Source: Colocasia esculenta (Eukaryota > Streptophyta > Magnoliopsida > Alismatales > Araceae). Taken from it: 64,000 bases of DNA. The stretch spans positions 42,118,109-42,182,108 of the forward strand of contig CM024755.1 of NCBI GenBank assembly GCA_014218235.1, given 5' to 3'. The notes beneath the pieces were generated by a model. It was not told the origin of the DNA. It did not search any database and saw nothing but the letters and a program-made list of their open reading frames with translations. The translations under genes were made by a program, and so were the position numbers. Below, in pieces: positions 42,956-55,000 of the stretch. Numbering within the stretch: position 1 is the first letter of the stretch; every line of letters starts with the position of its first letter.

Positions 42956-44747
42956 ATGGCGATTGTGGGGGGGGGGGGGGGTGTCCCCTCCCCCCCCAGC
43001 CCTCTCTGCTGGCCTCCCCACTTCAGGTGCCACCCCAGCAGATCCCCCCACTCCCGCTGAAGCAGCAACATCATCTACACCCGGCAAGGGAGCTTGGAGC
43101 GCAGGTGCTGCTCCCACCTTTGCACAGATCCTGCTCAAGTCTTTGCAACCACCGGTTGTCCCTATTGCAATTCATCCTCCAGCAACAACAGATGGTGGTG
43201 AGCCAGCAGTGTACTTTTCAGCTGAAGAGATCAAACTCTCCTGCGAAGTCTTAGATCTGGCTATTATTGTTAAAACCCCACAAGGCCGGCCTCCATTCCC
43301 AGATATTCGCACTCATCTCACACAGAGGTTCCAGCTGCACGAGGACTTTCTCATCAGTGCGTATGATGGAAGACATTTAATCATCAGATTTAGGAACGAG
43401 GCTGATTACTACAAGGTGCTTCTGAAGGAGTCAATGTTTGTTCACGGGAGGTTATTTAGATTCTCAAAATGGTCCATGGACTTCTCACCAAACAAGGACT
43501 CTCCTGTAGTTCCAGTATGGTTGCAAATGCCCGGACTCCCAGCCAACTTTTTCAGTGAACCATTGATAAGGTCCATAGCAGGCACCATCGGACCTGTTTT
43601 GCAAATCGACCACAACACCTCCAGCATGATAAGGACGGACGCAGCAGTGGTGTGTGTTCAACTGGACGTCTCCAAAAAACTCCCAGATCGTGTGTGGGTC
43701 GGGTATGGAGGAAGTGGCTTCTGGCAACCTATTGGCTATCCCGCCCCACCCATGTTCTGCACATCCTGCTCAAGGCTTGGTCACTCCATCGCCAACTGCA
43801 AGCAATCAGGCCCAGGTAAAAATGACGCCATCCCCCATGTAGCCCAGGAAGACAACAGCCGGCCACTACCCACTGCCAAAACAACAACATGGCGGCCTGT
43901 CAGAAATGCTAATAAAATAGCACCACCAGCCATTCTCCAGAAGGAAACCTCCCCCAGCTCATACGTGCATGGAACCTCCCAAATTATGCATGGTTCACCT
44001 ACCAACAGAAGCAGCATTAATGACAAGGAGCAAACCCCCTCAGGCAATAAAGACAGGTCAAACAGTCCAGCAATTCAAGAGCAAACACAAAAGGTTGACA
44101 GTGGAACTGATACTCCTACTCAGATCGGTCATGAAATGGGCAGTCCTCCTTCATTAAATGCAGCACCTATCAAAGCCAGAGCGACATCCTCCACCACAGG
44201 TTACAGCGCACACAAGGTGTTTGACAAAATATCTGAGCTACAGGACACAGGTAAATCTGATGAGACCTACCCGGTTGATAAAGGACTTGGTGTGGACACC
44301 TCACGGCCCCCAACCCCCTGCAAATTATTGGATGAAATCAGCAAATCTAAACCCCAAGACAGTGGACAGCATGGTCAGAGCTCAGTCAGCACGATAAGTG
44401 CACAGGCAAACAAGTTCCCCCAGTCAGATTCTAAGTGCGATGAACTACCCCAGCTGCAAAAAAAAGACAGTGGGGAGGATTTAAAACAGGAAGAAGGTAG
44501 GCAAAACACAACAAAAACAAGTTCAAAGGGACTGGTCATTTCCCTCCCTGCAAAGTACAACATCAGATCTGCACCTGGTCTATCTCCACCTGAGGAAGAT
44601 AACCTTAATATATTACATGTTGCCTTTGCTGGGAAACAGAAGACACAGATGCCAAGAGAAGAAGGCGTTCGAACCCGTGGGGGAGCACGTGGTACTACTT
44701 CTAACCCCAAACCCAATGAAGCAACAGATTCTAATCTGGAACATTAG
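42956..44747 (+). pseudogene. LINE ORF1 (RNA-binding Gag-like protein), start frameshifted, copy 1
   Basis: The ATG at 42956 (ATGGCGATTGTG) is followed by a run of 15 G and then TGTCC, while copy 2 has 14 G and CGTCC. The extra base puts the ATG one base out of phase with the long frame, which is open from 42963 to the TAG at 44747 (594 codons). The protein has a Pro/Ala-rich start, a DUF4283-like domain (about residues 85-240), a CX2CX4HX4C knuckle (CTSCSRLGHSIANC) and a long polar, Ser/Gln-rich tail. ORF1 proteins of plant L1 elements bind the element RNA. A homopolymer of this length is prone to sequencing error, so the break may be artefactual. Confidence 0.82.
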
Positions 44748-47700
44748 GGGTATTGGCAATACCCAGTCCATCAGCAGGTTGAAAATACTCAAGCGTAGAT
44801 ATAAACTATCCATTATAGCTATCATAGAACCAAAAAAGGACAGTTCTTGCATTGACATGTACAAAAATAAACTCCACATGGCATACTCTGTTGCTAATGT
44901 GGATGGAAAGGCCCGAATATGGATTTTCTGGGAGAAGGAGTTTCACATTTTGAAATCTGATGCAAGTGATCAGTTCATCACCATTTCTGTTGCTTCTGAA
45001 TTCTGCAAGACCTTTCACCTAACAATCGTTCATGCTAGCTGTTGTATGAAGGAAAGGAGGAACCTCTGGGACTATATGATAGATTTCTCCAATACTTGTT
45101 CAGATCCCTGGCTCATAGGTGGTGATTTTAATACTTACCTGGGCTTCCATGAGAAAAGAGGCGGTAGGAAAAAACTCACAAGATCAGTCCTGGATTTCCA
45201 GGCCTGTGTGACCGCTGCGGGGCTAGAAGATGCAGGCTATTCTGGGAGCAAATATACATGGTTCAATGGTCAGGAACACAACAGCATCTGGACAAGAATT
45301 GACAGGCTTTTCTTCAATGCTAACTGGGCAATCTCCTGCCCCGCCGTGAATGTTCAGCATCTTGAAAGGGCCTGCAGTGACCACTGTCCACTTCTTATCT
45401 CTAGCATAACGGGGAATAGAACAGGCCCCTCCAGATTTTCTTTCCAACACATGTGGTGCTCTCATGAGAGCTTCATGGAAGACTCTGCTGCAGCTTGGAG
45501 GATGGCACCGGCATCCACATATCCCATGCTCAACATGTCATACAAACTGAAACACATGAAGGAATTTTATAGAAGATGGAACAGAGAAACATTTGGCAAG
45601 GTATCCACCAACATTCAGCAAGCTGAGGGCGATCTGGCTTCTGCTCAAAAACTCTATGATGAAGACCCATCCAAGGAGAATCATGCTACCTTTTTGCTGG
45701 CCAAAGACAAGCTGGAACATGCACTTTCACAGGAGGAAAAACTATGGCGTCAAAAATCAAGAATAAAATGGCTGAAGGAAGGTGACAACAACACTAAGTT
45801 TTTTCATGCCTATGCCCTCTCCCAGAGAAAGCAATCCTCAATATCCACACTCTACAAAGATGATGGCACCACGGTTCAAGGAGAGGACAGCATTGCGGAG
45901 ATGTTTGTGGACCATTTTACCGAAGCTTTTACTTCAGCTGCTCACAAGATTAGTGCAGAAATTCTGAAACACATCCCGCTTTTGATGAAGGAGGAACACA
46001 ACAATCTACTGAGCATGGTGCCTACCCAGGATGAGATTAAACATGTGGTATTCAGCATGGATCCCGATAGTGCGCCAGGCCCCGATGGATTCTCCGGGCA
46101 TTTCTACCAGACATGTTGGCAAGTCATCCAAACCGATGTCACCAATACCGTTCAAGCATTTTTCTGTGGCCATAGTCTTCCCACTGCTCTCACATCATCA
46201 CTGATTACACTCATTCCGAAGATTGACAACCCCAAGAAATGCTCAGACTTCAGACCTATAAGCCTATCTAACTTTTTGTACAAAGTCATCTCCAGAATAA
46301 TTTCTGACAGACTGGGCAAGATGCTGCCATTTCTGATTTCTGAACAGCAAGGGGCCTTCATTAAAGGGCGGGACATAACTGAAAACATTCTTCTCAGCAA
46401 AGAACTCCTCCAGACTCTGGGAAGAAAATGCAGAGGGGGTAACATGATCATCAAGTTGGACATGGCGAAAGCCTATGACAGAATGGAATGGGATTTCCTC
46501 TACGTTGTTCTTAAAAGGTTCGGTTTTTCCCTCCAAGCAATTTCTGTCATTGAACCACTTATATCGAATTGCTGGTTCTCCATCCTCCTCAACGGCAAGA
46601 CCCATGGCTTCTTCAAATCCACACGAGGGTTGAGGCAAGGCGATCCAGTGGCCCCGGCGCTTTTCATCCTCGCTGAAGAGGCCCTTAGCAGGGGACTTAC
46701 AAATCTGTTTCAAAGTAGCAGTGGTTCGTGGTATCAATCCAATGCCCGGTGCCCAGCGGTTTCCCACCTCCTCTTTGCAGACGACACTTTGATTTTCTCT
46801 AACTCCTCTGTGAGACACCTGAGAAGATTAATGGTCTTCCTAAAAAGCTATGAAGATGCATCAGGTCAGCTCATCAATAAGCATAAAAGCTCCTTCTATG
46901 TTCCTGACAGTGCCACGAATGAACTTGTTCAGAAAATCAGCAACACGACGGGGTTTGTCAGATCCAAACTTCCACTCAAATATCTGGGGGTCTCCATCTA
47001 CACAAGTCGTCAGAAACCTGCCCATTTCGCCAACATTATCTCCAGAACAGTTAGTAAAATGCAAGGGTGGAAAACTGAATTTCTGTCCACGGGTGGGAGA
47101 CTCATTCTCATACAACATATTCTGTCTGCCTTGCCTATATATACCATGAATGTTTCTCCCATCCCGGTCACTGTGGTTAAGGCCTTCCACAGAATTCTTG
47201 CGAACTTCTTTTGGGGCTCATACGAAGGATCACCGAAGAAGCACTGGAGAAGCTGGAAGGATATTGCGAAGCCGAAGGAATGTGGGGGTCTTGGCGTGCT
47301 GAATTTGCAAAACATGCAGATAGCATTCAGAACTAAACTGCTATGGAGGGCTCTATCCACCACCTCTATATGGGCCAATTTTTTCAGAGGTAAGCATCTA
47401 TTTAACTGCCACCACTCTGAAGCACAGTTCCCTTTCATGTTAGCAGCAGATAGGCGGTTATGGAAGCATGCAGCTCAGCTCATACAAGGAAACCATAGGC
47501 TGATCTCCAAAGACACCAACTCGGCTGCTCATTTCTGGTACGATGTGTGGACGGGAGATACGCCACTCAAAGCATACATTCCTGAAGATAAATGGCAAGA
47601 AATACCAGACAAATTATGCACCATCCAGCAAGCGTTTAGCACGACAGAAAATCCTCATCTGCAGGCCGCCATTCTGCACTGCCCCAGACATCTCTTAAAC

Positions 47701-48912
47701 CAGTTCCTGACCACCAATAAACCCACTGATCGATGGATTTGGTGCTTAAACTCAAATGGCCGTTTTTCCACGAAGTCTGTGAGAATCCTCCTCCAACCTG
47801 AAAGCTCATTGGAATGGAATGCACTGTGGTCCCCGTACATACCATTTAAATGGTCCATACTCCTCTGGCGCATGGTTCAGAATCTTCTTCCTGTGGATGG
47901 GACAATTAAAGAAACTGGTATCCCTCTGTGCTCCAAGTGTTCTTGCTGTGTAAACAGCCACCAAGAAACCGTGCAACATCTATTTTTCAGTAGTGAAGTA
48001 GCCAGTCATATATGGAATGAAATGTTCTCCCTCTTGCAGTTCAGAAATGTGGGAATCACCAATGTAGCTGATGGGATATTTTCCTTCCTAACGAGATCAG
48101 ATATTACAACCGCTACTGGGCGCCTCCAGCGCTGTACCTTCATGGCGGTCCTGTGGGAATTGTGGTGTAGCCGGAACAAGGCAAGATTTCAAGATAAGGC
48201 CATGTCAGCCAAACATGTTATTAATCGAAGTTTGCTCTTAGTTCGCGACATATGTATTTCTGCAAACTTCCAGAAGATCCCCCAACCTTGGCAATCTGCC
48301 CTCCGTCAGCCCATGAGTGAAACCGATGATCTGAAGGTCAAAGTACCTAAGTCTGCAAGGTGGCTAACTCCCCCCCCGGGGAGATTAAAACTGAACACAG
48401 ATGGCGCTCTCAACCTGAAGTCAGATGAAGCTGGAGGAGGAGGTATAATCAGGGACCATAATGGACAGATGTGTGGTGCTTTTTCCAGCCCATACCATGG
48501 CCTTCACACCAGTCTGGTAGCTGAGGCGCTTGCACTCAGGGATGGACTACGTATGTGCAGCAACATGGGCATCTATAACGTGATGGTGGAGACTGATTCC
48601 CTCACTCTTGTGCAGATTGTTACTAAACAGATTTCCAGACAGTGGGATCTCTCATTTATCTTGCGGGAAATTGCTGTCATAGCTGAGCAAGTCAAAGCTG
48701 AAATCGTCCATACTCCAAGGGAAGGCAACAAGCTGGCGGATAGTTTAGCTGGCTATGCTGTGTCCTGTGCTCATTTCAGTTTCTGGGACTCATGGGCCGA
48801 CCTTCCTAACTCTGTACTGGACATCTACTGCCATGAGAAGGCTGAATGTCCGTCTATGCCGCCCGAGCCTGGTTTGTACTCCAACCCCCAACCCCCTTCA
48901 TCTATTACTTAA
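44716..48912 (+). CDS. LINE ORF2: endonuclease, reverse transcriptase, zf-RVT, RNase H (copy 1)
   Basis: Intact, 1398 codons from ATGAAGCAACAG at 44716 to TAA at 48910-48912; it overlaps the end of ORF1 by 32 bp in another frame. The frame is open further upstream, but this Met directly precedes the conserved endonuclease start (LIWNIRGIG). Order: AP-type endonuclease (1-230; Asn9, Glu38, GGDFN Asp137, SDH 221-223), a linker, reverse transcriptase (about 470-760; Asp582 in KLDMAKAYD, FADD 687-690), a zf-RVT Cys/His domain (about 1060-1150), and a C-terminal RNase H (about 1235-1370) with acids in NTDGA, AEALAL, ETDSL and NKLADSLA. It would nick target DNA and copy the LINE RNA at the nick. 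All catalytic residues I can check are present. Confidence 0.93.
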   Translation: MKQQILIWNIRGIGNTQSISRLKILKRRYKLSIIAIIEPKKDSSCIDMYKNKLHMAYSVANVDGKARIWIFWEKEFHILKSDASDQFITISVASEFCKTFHLTIVHASCCMKERRNLWDYMIDFSNTCSDPWLIGGDFNTYLGFHEKRGGRKKLTRSVLDFQACVTAAGLEDAGYSGSKYTWFNGQEHNSIWTRIDRLFFNANWAISCPAVNVQHLERACSDHCPLLISSITGNRTGPSRFSFQHMWCSHESFMEDSAAAWRMAPASTYPMLNMSYKLKHMKEFYRRWNRETFGKVSTNIQQAEGDLASAQKLYDEDPSKENHATFLLAKDKLEHALSQEEKLWRQKSRIKWLKEGDNNTKFFHAYALSQRKQSSISTLYKDDGTTVQGEDSIAEMFVDHFTEAFTSAAHKISAEILKHIPLLMKEEHNNLLSMVPTQDEIKHVVFSMDPDSAPGPDGFSGHFYQTCWQVIQTDVTNTVQAFFCGHSLPTALTSSLITLIPKIDNPKKCSDFRPISLSNFLYKVISRIISDRLGKMLPFLISEQQGAFIKGRDITENILLSKELLQTLGRKCRGGNMIIKLDMAKAYDRMEWDFLYVVLKRFGFSLQAISVIEPLISNCWFSILLNGKTHGFFKSTRGLRQGDPVAPALFILAEEALSRGLTNLFQSSSGSWYQSNARCPAVSHLLFADDTLIFSNSSVRHLRRLMVFLKSYEDASGQLINKHKSSFYVPDSATNELVQKISNTTGFVRSKLPLKYLGVSIYTSRQKPAHFANIISRTVSKMQGWKTEFLSTGGRLILIQHILSALPIYTMNVSPIPVTVVKAFHRILANFFWGSYEGSPKKHWRSWKDIAKPKECGGLGVLNLQNMQIAFRTKLLWRALSTTSIWANFFRGKHLFNCHHSEAQFPFMLAADRRLWKHAAQLIQGNHRLISKDTNSAAHFWYDVWTGDTPLKAYIPEDKWQEIPDKLCTIQQAFSTTENPHLQAAILHCPRHLLNQFLTTNKPTDRWIWCLNSNGRFSTKSVRILLQPESSLEWNALWSPYIPFKWSILLWRMVQNLLPVDGTIKETGIPLCSKCSCCVNSHQETVQHLFFSSEVASHIWNEMFSLLQFRNVGITNVADGIFSFLTRSDITTATGRLQRCTFMAVLWELWCSRNKARFQDKAMSAKHVINRSLLLVRDICISANFQKIPQPWQSALRQPMSETDDLKVKVPKSARWLTPPPGRLKLNTDGALNLKSDEAGGGGIIRDHNGQMCGAFSSPYHGLHTSLVAEALALRDGLRMCSNMGIYNVMVETDSLTLVQIVTKQISRQWDLSFILREIAVIAEQVKAEIVHTPREGNKLADSLAGYAVSCAHFSFWDSWADLPNSVLDIYCHEKAECPSMPPEPGLYSNPQPPSSIT

Positions 48913-48945
48913 TGGAAAACCTACCAGCTGCTAGGTGAAGGTAGT

Positions 48946-48969
48946 GGCACCCCCCCCTGTGAGGGTGCC
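48946..48969 (+). other. 3' UTR stem-loop of LINE copy 1
   Basis: GGCACCC (48946-48952) pairs with GGGTGCC (48963-48969) over a 10-nt loop. It lies 28 bp before the A10 tail in a 3' UTR of less than 100 bp. LINE reverse transcriptases can recognise 3' hairpins, so this may be the template recognition site. It is not in the window for copy 2. Confidence 0.55.
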
Positions 48970-49006
48970 TCCACCATCTCCTTATCGGCGTTACTCAAAA
49001 AAAAAA

Positions 49007-52000
49007 CCCACCCGGTCGTGTCGGAGAAAACGGCACGCCGATCCGATCCCTATTTGGGATTTTGGACCCCGCGTTGTAGGTTTTAGCCCTTTATATATAC
49101 TTGGCTAATTTTTAGATCAGTCATTTCAATGCCCAACCCAATCCGAAGATCCTAATTGGATTCCGTCAGTTCCCACACGTCACTTTAACCCACTCGATCG
49201 TGGCGGAGAAAACGACACGCCGATCCAATCCCTATTTGGGATTTTGGACCCCCGGGTTGTAGGTTTTAGCCCTTTATATATACTTGGCTGTTTTTTAGAT
49301 CCGTCATTCCAATGCCCAACCCAATCCGGGGATCCAAATTGGATTCCGTCAGTTCGCACACGTCACTTTAACCAACTTGGTCGTGTCGGAGCAAACGACA
49401 CGCCGATCCGATCCCTATTTGGGATTTTGGACCCCCCGGGTGGTAGGTTTTAGCCCTTTAAATATACTTGGCTATTTTTTAGATCCGTCACTTCAATGCC
49501 CAACCCAATCCGGGGATCCAAATTGTATTCCATCAATACCCACACGTCACTTTAACCCACCAGGTCGTGTCAGAGAAAACGGCACGCCGATCCGATCCCT
49601 ATTTGGGATTTTTGACCCCCGGGTTGTATGTTTTAGCCCATTATATATACTTGGCTATTTTTTAGATCCGTCATTTCAATGCCCAACCAAATCCGGGGAT
49701 CAAAATTGGATTCCGTCAGTCCCCACACGTCACTTTAACCCACTCCGTCGTGTCGGAGAAAACGGCACACCGATCCGATCCCTATTTGGGATTTTGGACC
49801 CTCGGGTTGTAGGTTTTAGCCCTTTTTATATACTTGGCTATTTTTTAGATCTGTCATTTCAATGCCCAACCCAATCCGGGGATCCAAATTGGATTCCGCC
49901 CACATGTCACTTTAACCCACCCAGTCATGTCGGAGAAAACGGCACGCCGATCCGATCTATTTTTGGGATTTTGGACCCCCGGGTTGTAGGTTTTAGCCCT
50001 TTATATATACTTGGCTATTTTTTAGATCCGTCATTTCAATGCCCAACCCAATCCGAAGATCCTAACTGGATTCCGTCAGTTCCCACACGTCACTTTAACC
50101 CACCAGATCGTGTCGGAGAAAACGACACGCCGATCCGATCCCTATTTGAGATTTTGGACCCCCGGGTTGTAGGTTTTAGCCCTTTATATATACTTGGCTG
50201 TTTTTTAGATCCGTCATTTCAATGCCCAACCCAATCCGGGGATCCAAATTGGATTCCATCAATTCCCACACGTCAATTTAACCCACCAGGTCGTGTTGGA
50301 GAAAACGGCACGCCGATCCGATCCCTATTTGGGATTTTGGACCCCCGGGTTGTAGGTTTTAGCCCTTTATATATACTTGGCTATTTTTTAGATCCGTCAT
50401 TTCAATGCCCAATCTAATTTGGGGATCCAAATTGCATTCCGTCAGTTCGCACACATCACTTTAACGCACTCAGTCGTGTCGGAGAAAACGGCACGCCGAT
50501 CCGATCCCTATTTGGGATTTTAGACCCCCAGGTTGTAGGTTTTAGCCCTTTATATATACTTGGCTGTTTTTTAGATCCGTCATTTCAATGCCCAACCCAA
50601 TCCGGGGATCCAAATTAGATTCTGTCAGTTCCCACACGTCACTTTAACCCACCCGGTCGTGACGGAGAAAACGGCACGGCGATCCGATCCCTATTTGGGA
50701 TTTTGGACCCACGGGTTGTAGGTTTTAGCCCTTTATATATACTTGGTTGTTTTTTAGATCCATCATTTCAATGCCCAACCCAATCCGAGAGTCTACATTG
50801 GATTCAGTCAGTTCCCACACGTCACTTTAACCCACTCGGTCGTGTCGGAGCAAACCACACGCCGATCCGATCCCTATTTGGGATTTTGGACCCCCAGGTT
50901 GTAGGTTTTAACCCTTTATACATAATTGACTATTTTTTAGATCCGTCATTTTAATGCCCAACCCAATCCGGGGAACCAAAATGGATTCCGTCAGTTCCCA
51001 CACGCCACTTTAACCCACCCAGTCGTGTCGGAGAAAACGGCACACCGATTCGATCCCTATTTGGGATTTTGGACCCCCGGGTTGTAGGTTTTAGCCCTTT
51101 ATATATACTTGGCTGTTGTTTAGATCCGTCATTTCAATGCCCAACCTAATCCGGAGATCCAAATTGGATTCCGTCAGATCCCACACGTCACTTTAACACA
51201 CCCGGTCGTGTCGGAGAAAACGGCATGCCGATCCGAACCCTATTTGGGATTTTGGACCCCCGGGTTGTAGGTTTTTGCCCTTTATATATACTTGGTTGTT
51301 TTTTAGATCCGTCATTTCAATGCCCAACCCAATCCGGGGATCCAAATTGGATTCCATTTGTTCCCACACGTCACTTTAACCCACCCGGTCATGTCGGAGA
51401 AAACGACACGCCGATCCGATCCCCATTTGAGATTTTGGACCTCCGGGTTGTAGGTTTTAGCCCTTTATATATACTTGGCTATTTTTTAGATCCGTCATTT
51501 GAATGCCCAACCCAATCCGGGGATCCAAATTGTATTCCGCCAATTCCCGCACGTCACTTTAACCCACCCGGTCGTGTCGGAGAAAATGGCACGCCGATCT
51601 GATCCCTATTTGGGATTTTGGACCCCCCGGTTGTAGGTTTTAGCCCTTTATATATACTTGGCTGTTTTTTAGATCCGTCATTTCAATGCTCATCCTAATC
51701 CGGGGATCCAAATTGGATTCCGTCAGTTTCCACACGTAACTTTAACCCACCCGGTCATGTCGGAGAAAACGACACGCCGATCCGATCCCTATTTGGGATT
51801 TTGGACTCCCCGGTGGTAGGTTTTAGCCCTTTACTTATACTTGGCAGTTTTTTAGATCCGTCATTTCATTGCCCAACCTAATCCGGGGATCCAATTTGGA
51901 TTCCGTTAGTTCCCACACGTCACTTTAAACCACCGAGTCGTGTCGGAGAAAATGGCATGCCTATCCGATCCCTATTTGGGATTTTCGACTCCTGGGTTGT

Positions 52001-55000
52001 GGGTTTTACCACTTTTTATATACTTGGCTGTTGTTTAGATCCGTCATTTCAATGCCCAACCCAATCCGGAGATCCAAATTGGATTCCGTCAGTTCCCACA
52101 CGTCACTTCAACCCACCCGGTCGTGTCGGAGAAAACGGCACGCCGATCCGATCCCTATTTGGGATTCTGGTCCCCGCGTTGTAGGTTTTAGCCCTTTATA
52201 TATATACTTGGCTAATTTTTAGATCCGTCATTTCAATGCCCAACCCAATCCGAAGATCCTAATTGGATTCCGTCAGTTCCCACACGTCACTTTAACCCAC
52301 CCGATCGTGTGGGAGAAAACGGCACGCCGATCCAATCCCTATTTGGGATTTTGGACCCCCGGGTTGTAGGTTTTAGCCCTTTATATATACTTGGCTGTTT
52401 TTTAGATCCGTCATTTAAATGCCCAACCCAATTCGGAGATACAAATTGGATTCCGTCAGTTCCCACACGTCACTTTAACCCACCCGGTCGTGTCGGAGAA
52501 AACGACACGCCGATCCGATACCTAATTGGGATTTTGGACCCTCGGGTTGTAGGTTTTAGCCCTTTATATATAATTGGTTGTTTTTTAGATCCGTCATTTG
52601 AATGCCCAACCCAATCTGGGGATCTAAATTGGATTCTGTCAGTTCCCATACGTCACTTTAACACACCCGGTCGTGTCGGAGAAAATGGCACGCTGATCCG
52701 ATCCCTATTTGGGATTTTGGACCCCCGGGTTGTAGGTTTTAGCCCTTTATATATACTTGGTTGTTTTTTAGATCCGTCATTTCAATGCCCAACCCAATCC
52801 GGGGATCCAAATTGGATTCCGTCAGTTCGCACATGTCACTTTAACCTACTTGGTCGTGTCGGAGCAAACGACACGCCGATCCGATCCCTATTTGGAATTT
52901 TGGACCCCCAGGTTGTAGGTTTTAACCCTTTATACATAATTGACTATTTTTTAGATCCGTCATTTTAATGCCCAACCCAATCCGGGGATCCAAATTGGAT
53001 TCCGTCAGTTCCCACACACCACTTTAACCCACCCAGTCGTGTCGGAGAAAACGGCACACCGATTCGATCCCTATTTGGGATTTTGGACCCCCGGGTTGTA
53101 GGTTTTAGCCCTTTATATATACTTGGCTGTTGTTTAGATCCGTCATTTCAATGCCCAACCTAATCTGGAGATCCAAATTGGATTCCGTCAGATCCCACAC
53201 GTCACTTTAACCCACCCGGTTGTGTCGGAGAAAACGGCATGCCGATCCGATCCATATTTGGGATTTTGGACCCCCGGGTTGTAGGTTTTTGCCCTCTATA
53301 TATACTTGGCTGTTTTTTAGACCCGTCATTTCATTGCCCAACCGAATCCGAGGATCCAAATTGGATTCCGTCAGTTCCCACACGTCACTTTAACCCACCC
53401 GGTCGTGTCGGAGAAAACGACACGCCGATCCGATCCCTATTTGGGATTTTGGACCCCCGCGTTGTTGGTTTTAGCCCTTTATATATACTTGGCTGTTTTT
53501 TAGATCCGTCATTTCAATGCCCAACCCAATCCGAAGATCCAAATTGGATTCTGTCATTTCCCACACGTCACTTTAACCCACCCGATCGTGTCGGAGAAAA
53601 CGGCACGCCGATCCGATCCCTATTTGAGATTTTGGACCCCCGGGTTGTAGGTTTTAGCCCTTTATATATACTTGGCTGTTTTTTAGATCCGTCATTTCAA
53701 TGCCCAACCAAATCCGGGGATCCAAATTGGATTCCATCAATTCCCACACGTCACTTTAACCTACCAGGTCGTGTCGGAGAAAACGGCACGCCTATCCTAT
53801 CCCTATTTGGGATTTTGGACCCCTCGGTTGTAGGTTTTAGCCCTTTATATATACTTGGCTATTTTTTAGATCAATCATTTCAATGCCCAAGCCAATCCGG
53901 GGATCCAAATTGGATTCCGTCAGTCCCCACACGTCACTTTAACCCACTCCGTCGTGTCGGAGAAAACGGCACGCCGATCCGATCCCTATTTGGGATTTTG
54001 GACCCTCGGGTTGTAGGTTTTAGCCCTTTATATATACTTGGCTATTTTTTAGATCCGTCATTTCAATGCCCAACCTAATTTGGGGATCCAAATTGCATTC
54101 CGTCAGTTCGCACACGTCACTTTAATCCACTCAGTCGTGTCGGAGAAAACGGCACGCCGATCCGATCCCTATTTGGGATTTTAGACCCCCGGGTTGTAGG
54201 TTTTAGCCCTTTATATATACTGGGCTGTTTTTTAGATCCGTCATTTCAATGCCCAACCCAATCCGGGGATTCAAATTAGATTCTGTCAGTTCCCACACGT
54301 CACTTTAACCCACCCGGTCGTGTCGGAGAAAACGGCACGGCTATCCGATCCCTATTTGGGATTTTGGACCCACGGGTTGTAGGTTTTAGCCCTTTATATA
54401 TACTTGGTTGTTTTTCAGATCCGTCATTTCAATGCACAACGCAATCCGAGAGTCTAAATTGGATTCAGTCAGTTCCCACACGTCACTTTAACCCACTCGC
54501 TCGTGTCGGAGCAAACCACACGCCGATCCGATCCCTATTTGGGATTTTGGACCCCCAGGTTGTAGGTTTTAACCCTATATACATAATTGACTATTTTTTA
54601 GATCCGTCATTTTTATGCCCAACCCAATCTGGGGATCCAAATTGGATTCCGTCAGTTCCCACACGACACTTTAACCCACCCAGTCGTGTCGGAGAAAACG
54701 GCACACCGATTCGATCCCTATTTGGGATTTTGGACCCCCGGGTAGTAGGTTTTAGCCCTTTCTATATACTTGGCTGTTGTTTAGATCCGTCATTCCAATG
54801 CCCAACCTAATCCGGAGATCCAAATTGGATTCCGTCAGATCCCACACGTCACTTTAACCCACCCGGTCGTGTCGGAGAAAACGGCATGCCGATCCGAACC
54901 CTATTTGGGATTTTGGACCCCCGGGTTGTAGGTTTTTGCCCTTTAGATATACTTGGTTGTTTTTTAGATCCGTCATTTCAATGCCCCACCCAATCCGGGT

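Larger units (their letters stand above)
42876..49006 (+). mobile_element. L1-type LINE, full length, copy 1
   Basis: A 6.13-kb non-LTR retrotransposon with a short 5' UTR (about 80 bp, two copies of a TACTGTAGCA motif), ORF1, overlapping ORF2, a 3' UTR hairpin and an A10 tail (48997-49006). It has no LTRs. The satellite on the left ends ...GGATTCCGT and on the right resumes at CCCACCCGGTCG, with no target-site duplication. The LINE-free paralogue at 52081-52120 shows that about 20 bp was lost. ORF2 is intact; ORF1 is out of frame with its ATG because of a longer G tract. Confidence 0.93.
35787..52860. repeat. First copy of a 17.07-kb tandem duplication (contains LINE copy 1)
   Basis: Sequence from about 35787 matches that from about 52861 at an offset of 17074-17078, including the satellite variants, the LINE insertion point and most private substitutions (for example the GGAATTTTGGACC variant at 35820 and 52895). 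The second copy runs to the window end. The start is placed where the shared variant pattern begins and is uncertain by some tens of bases because all monomers are similar. Unequal crossing-over in satellite is the likely mechanism. Confidence 0.82.

Noticed and set aside
46264..46818. Minus-strand open frame of 184 codons inside LINE ORF2 (also 63340-63894)
   Set aside because: Antisense shadow of the reverse transcriptase coding region; no independent support.
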